Assembly (NCBI GenBank): GCA_030689795.1
Contig: JAUYEO010000124.1
Coordinates: forward strand, 1 to 7,328
Direction of reading: 5' to 3'
DNA: 7,328 nt
From: Desulfobacterales bacterium
GTDB taxonomy: Bacteria; Desulfobacterota; Desulfobacteria; Desulfobacterales; RPRI01
A program made the position numbers and the translations under genes. The notes beneath the pieces were generated by a model that had not been told where the DNA came from, did no database searches, and saw nothing but the letters and a program-made list of their open reading frames with translations. Below, one piece after another: positions 5,541-7,328 of this stretch (position 1 is its first letter; every line of letters begins with the position of its first letter).

Positions 5541-6740
5541 ATGTTCAATTCAGAAAACAATACACCGGCGGCGGAACTTGACGAAAGAATAAAATATTTC
5601 CAGATTCACCTCATCAAAAACAATATTGACGGCGCGCTCATAATTCAAAACACAGACCTTTTCTACTTTGCCGGAACCATTCAGCAGGCGCATCTTTACA
5701 TTCCGGCAGACGGTGAGCCTCTCCTGATGGTCCGTAAAAGTTACGAGCGTGCACTGGAAGAATCGAACATCAAAAGGATAATCCCTTTTTCAAGTCCTAA
5801 ACAGATACCGGGTCTTTTGCGGGAAAACGGATACAATATACCCGGAGTTCTTGGCCTTGAGACTGATGTAATGCCTATAAATTTTTATTTTACCTTACGT
5901 GAATGTTTTGAGAATTCAAAACTCATGGACGTATCCCATTTCATACGCCTTGTACGGTCGATAAAATCAGTTTACGAAATTGAAATCATCAAAAAGGCGG
6001 CTTTCTTTTCCGATATGGTTGCTGAGAAAGCAAAAGAGCATCTTGAGGAAGGCATCACTGAAATCGAATTTGCCGGGAAAGTCGAAGCGGAAGCCCGCAA
6101 ACTGGGTCATCAGGGCATTATAAGGATGAGGCTCTGGGGAAGCGAACTGTTTTACGGTCACATCATGGCCGGCCCATCCGCAGCCATTCCGAGTTTCCTC
6201 TCATCTCCGACAGGAGGCCTCGGCGTCGGGCAGGCTGTTGCCCAAGGGCCGGGTTTTATGGCCATTAAGAAGCATCAGCCCGTTCTTGTCGATTATGTCT
6301 TTGCCTGGATGGGATATCTTTCAGACAACACACGGATTTTTTCAATAGGGGATCTTCCGGATGAACTCATAAAAGCTCACAGGGCAATGCTCGATATTCA
6401 TGCCATGATCAAAAAGGAAGCAAGGCCGGGTGTAAAGGCAGGCGATCTTTATGAAATGGCAACAGAGATGGCAGAGCGCCTCGGATATGGTGAATATTTC
6501 ATGGGAGTCGGCGATCAGAAGATACGTTTTGTGGGACATGGAATCGGGCTTGAACTGGATGAATACCCCTTCATTGCAAAAGGCCAGAAAATGGCCCTGG
6601 AGGAAGGGATGTCAATAGCCATCGAACCCAAGCTCGTTTTTCCGGGCAAGGGAGTAGTCGGGATTGAAAACACCCATGTTGTCGGAAAAGACGGACTCAT
6701 TCAGCTGACCCTCGCAGATGAACAGATAATAATAGTTTAA
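5541..6740 (+). CDS. M24-family metallopeptidase (Xaa-Pro peptidase/creatinase fold)
   Basis: Complete 399-residue protein without signal peptide or membrane segment, so cytoplasmic. An N-terminal creatinase-type domain (about 15-140, with GALIIQNTDLFYFAG) precedes the pita-bread M24 domain (about 145-395). All five dinuclear metal ligands are visible: D251 and D262 in VLVDYVFAWMGYLSD, H333 in VGHGIGLELDEYP, E362 in AIEPK, and E376 in GIENTH. The typical motif is HGIGLxxHExP; here the second His is Asp340 (H333 plus 7), so the exact reaction is doubtful and 'Xaa-Pro aminopeptidase' would be over-precise. H207 in YGHIMAGPSA may be the further active-site His. The ATG at 5541 has AGGAA 8 nt upstream. 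It is divergent from the peptide importer, which suggests but does not prove hydrolysis of imported peptides, and it converges on the ADC-like gene with 5 nt between stops. Confidence 0.9.
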   Translation: MFNSENNTPAAELDERIKYFQIHLIKNNIDGALIIQNTDLFYFAGTIQQAHLYIPADGEPLLMVRKSYERALEESNIKRIIPFSSPKQIPGLLRENGYNIPGVLGLETDVMPINFYFTLRECFENSKLMDVSHFIRLVRSIKSVYEIEIIKKAAFFSDMVAEKAKEHLEEGITEIEFAGKVEAEARKLGHQGIIRMRLWGSELFYGHIMAGPSAAIPSFLSSPTGGLGVGQAVAQGPGFMAIKKHQPVLVDYVFAWMGYLSDNTRIFSIGDLPDELIKAHRAMLDIHAMIKKEARPGVKAGDLYEMATEMAERLGYGEYFMGVGDQKIRFVGHGIGLELDEYPFIAKGQKMALEEGMSIAIEPKLVFPGKGVVGIENTHVVGKDGLIQLTLADEQIIIV

Positions 6741-6745
6741 CTATT

Positions 6746-7328
6746 TTAGTTCATGGTTGCCGCATGTCCGCCATCCCCTTCATACGGCAGCGGCGGAGTT
6801 TTCCATTTTGCAACCGGTTCCCCCCGATTAAGCCTTGACCTGAATGAATCCGTTGCCATCACCATAAAAGGTTTTACCCTGTCAAGTCCGAGATCCCGTA
6901 TATTCTGAGCCATCCTGTGATTTGAAGTACCCGCTTCAAGCTCAAAATTTTTTACAGATGAAAGCCTGTATTTCGCGTCTACATTTACGATTGTCTTTAA
7001 GATAGAATCATTCAGGTTTGAATATGTGGCAAGATCAAATCCGCTCACTTTGATTCCTGCGCCTGTTTTACATCTGACAGAAAGAATTGATTCGTTCGTC
7101 TCAGGATCAAAAACACCAAACTCAAAGCGGTCAGGGGCAAGCGCCGAAGATATCTTCGTTACAAATTTCGGATATCCCCATATCTCTCTTCCGGCAGCAC
7201 GGGCGGCCGGAGTGGTAACCGGCATCTCAAGAACATATGCTCCGATATTATTCTTTTTCATTCCCGATCTTGTCAAAAAGGCCGGAAGATAAAAAAAGGG
7301 CTTTTTCAGGATTTCAGGATGCACGACT
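6746..7328 (-). CDS. Acetoacetate decarboxylase-like (ADC superfamily) protein, N terminus beyond window
   Basis: Partial gene: 192 residues are visible from a GTG at 7324, but the frame stays open to the right edge, so the true start is outside. The stop is TAA at 6748-6746. The segment PVTTPAARAAGREIWGYPKF aligns with the clostridial ADC active-site region GRELSAYPKKLGYPK. The Schiff-base lysine (Lys115 of Clostridium ADC) corresponds to K53 counted from the GTG, implying about 60 residues are missing from the N terminus and a full length near 250, normal for the family. The neighbouring Lys116, which lowers the catalytic pKa in true ADC, is Phe54 here. The protein is therefore probably a soluble cytoplasmic ADC-superfamily enzyme acting on some oxo-acid, not necessarily a decarboxylase. 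It converges on the M24 gene, so shared transcription is not expected. Confidence 0.82.
   Translation of the reverse strand, partial: VVHPEILKKPFFYLPAFLTRSGMKKNNIGAYVLEMPVTTPAARAAGREIWGYPKFVTKISSALAPDRFEFGVFDPETNESILSVRCKTGAGIKVSGFDLATYSNLNDSILKTIVNVDAKYRLSSVKNFELEAGTSNHRMAQNIRDLGLDRVKPFMVMATDSFRSRLNRGEPVAKWKTPPLPYEGDGGHAATMN

Noticed and set aside
6733..6751. Bidirectional terminator between the convergent M24 and ADC-like genes
   Set aside because: Small alternative hairpins exist (TAGTT/AACTA pairs), but the stems are 5 A/T-rich base pairs with no G/C content to speak of and no following T tract.

Overview
The window carries most of a minus-strand peptide-type ABC importer operon, a divergent plus-strand M24-family peptidase gene, and the 3' part of a minus-strand acetoacetate-decarboxylase-like gene. 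The host looks Gram-negative: the solute-binding protein has a signal-peptidase-I type leader with no lipobox cysteine, so it should be free in a periplasm. Base composition is moderate. The gene set and the repeat-laden spacers would suit an uncultured Desulfobacterota-type (deltaproteobacterial) genome, but that placement is a guess; nothing in the window proves the lineage.

Layout, reading the minus strand from right to left: a YejB-like permease (5301-4270) overlaps a YejE-like permease (start 4273 or 4264, end 3221). A 252-bp spacer built almost entirely of short tandem repeats follows, then a YejA-like periplasmic binding protein (2968-1133), a 33-bp spacer that is a heptamer array, a DppD/OppD-type ATPase (1099-122), and the first 43 codons of a DppF/OppF-type ATPase (from 129, running off the left edge) with an 8-nt overlap. 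Together these encode a complete importer: binding protein, two membrane subunits and two ATPases. The permeases and binding protein resemble the Yej system, yet the ATPases are two separate proteins rather than the single fused YejF, and the binding-protein gene sits between permeases and ATPases instead of first.

To the right of the importer, a 239-bp divergent region separates it from a creatinase/prolidase-type M24 protein on the plus strand (5541-6740). This gene ends 5 bp from the convergent stop of an ADC-like gene (6746 to beyond 7328). A metallopeptidase beside a peptide importer would fit peptide uptake followed by hydrolysis, but the peptidase's substrate is unknown. Both enzymes carry non-canonical active-site positions.

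The most unusual feature is in the spacers. Each of the three substantial ones holds short tandem repeats with a strict 7- or 8-base period and a different word in each block. The words tend to be purine-rich on the sense strand of the downstream gene, and at least two blocks supply a ribosome-binding site. No RNA gene, insertion sequence, CRISPR array or convincing intrinsic terminator was seen.
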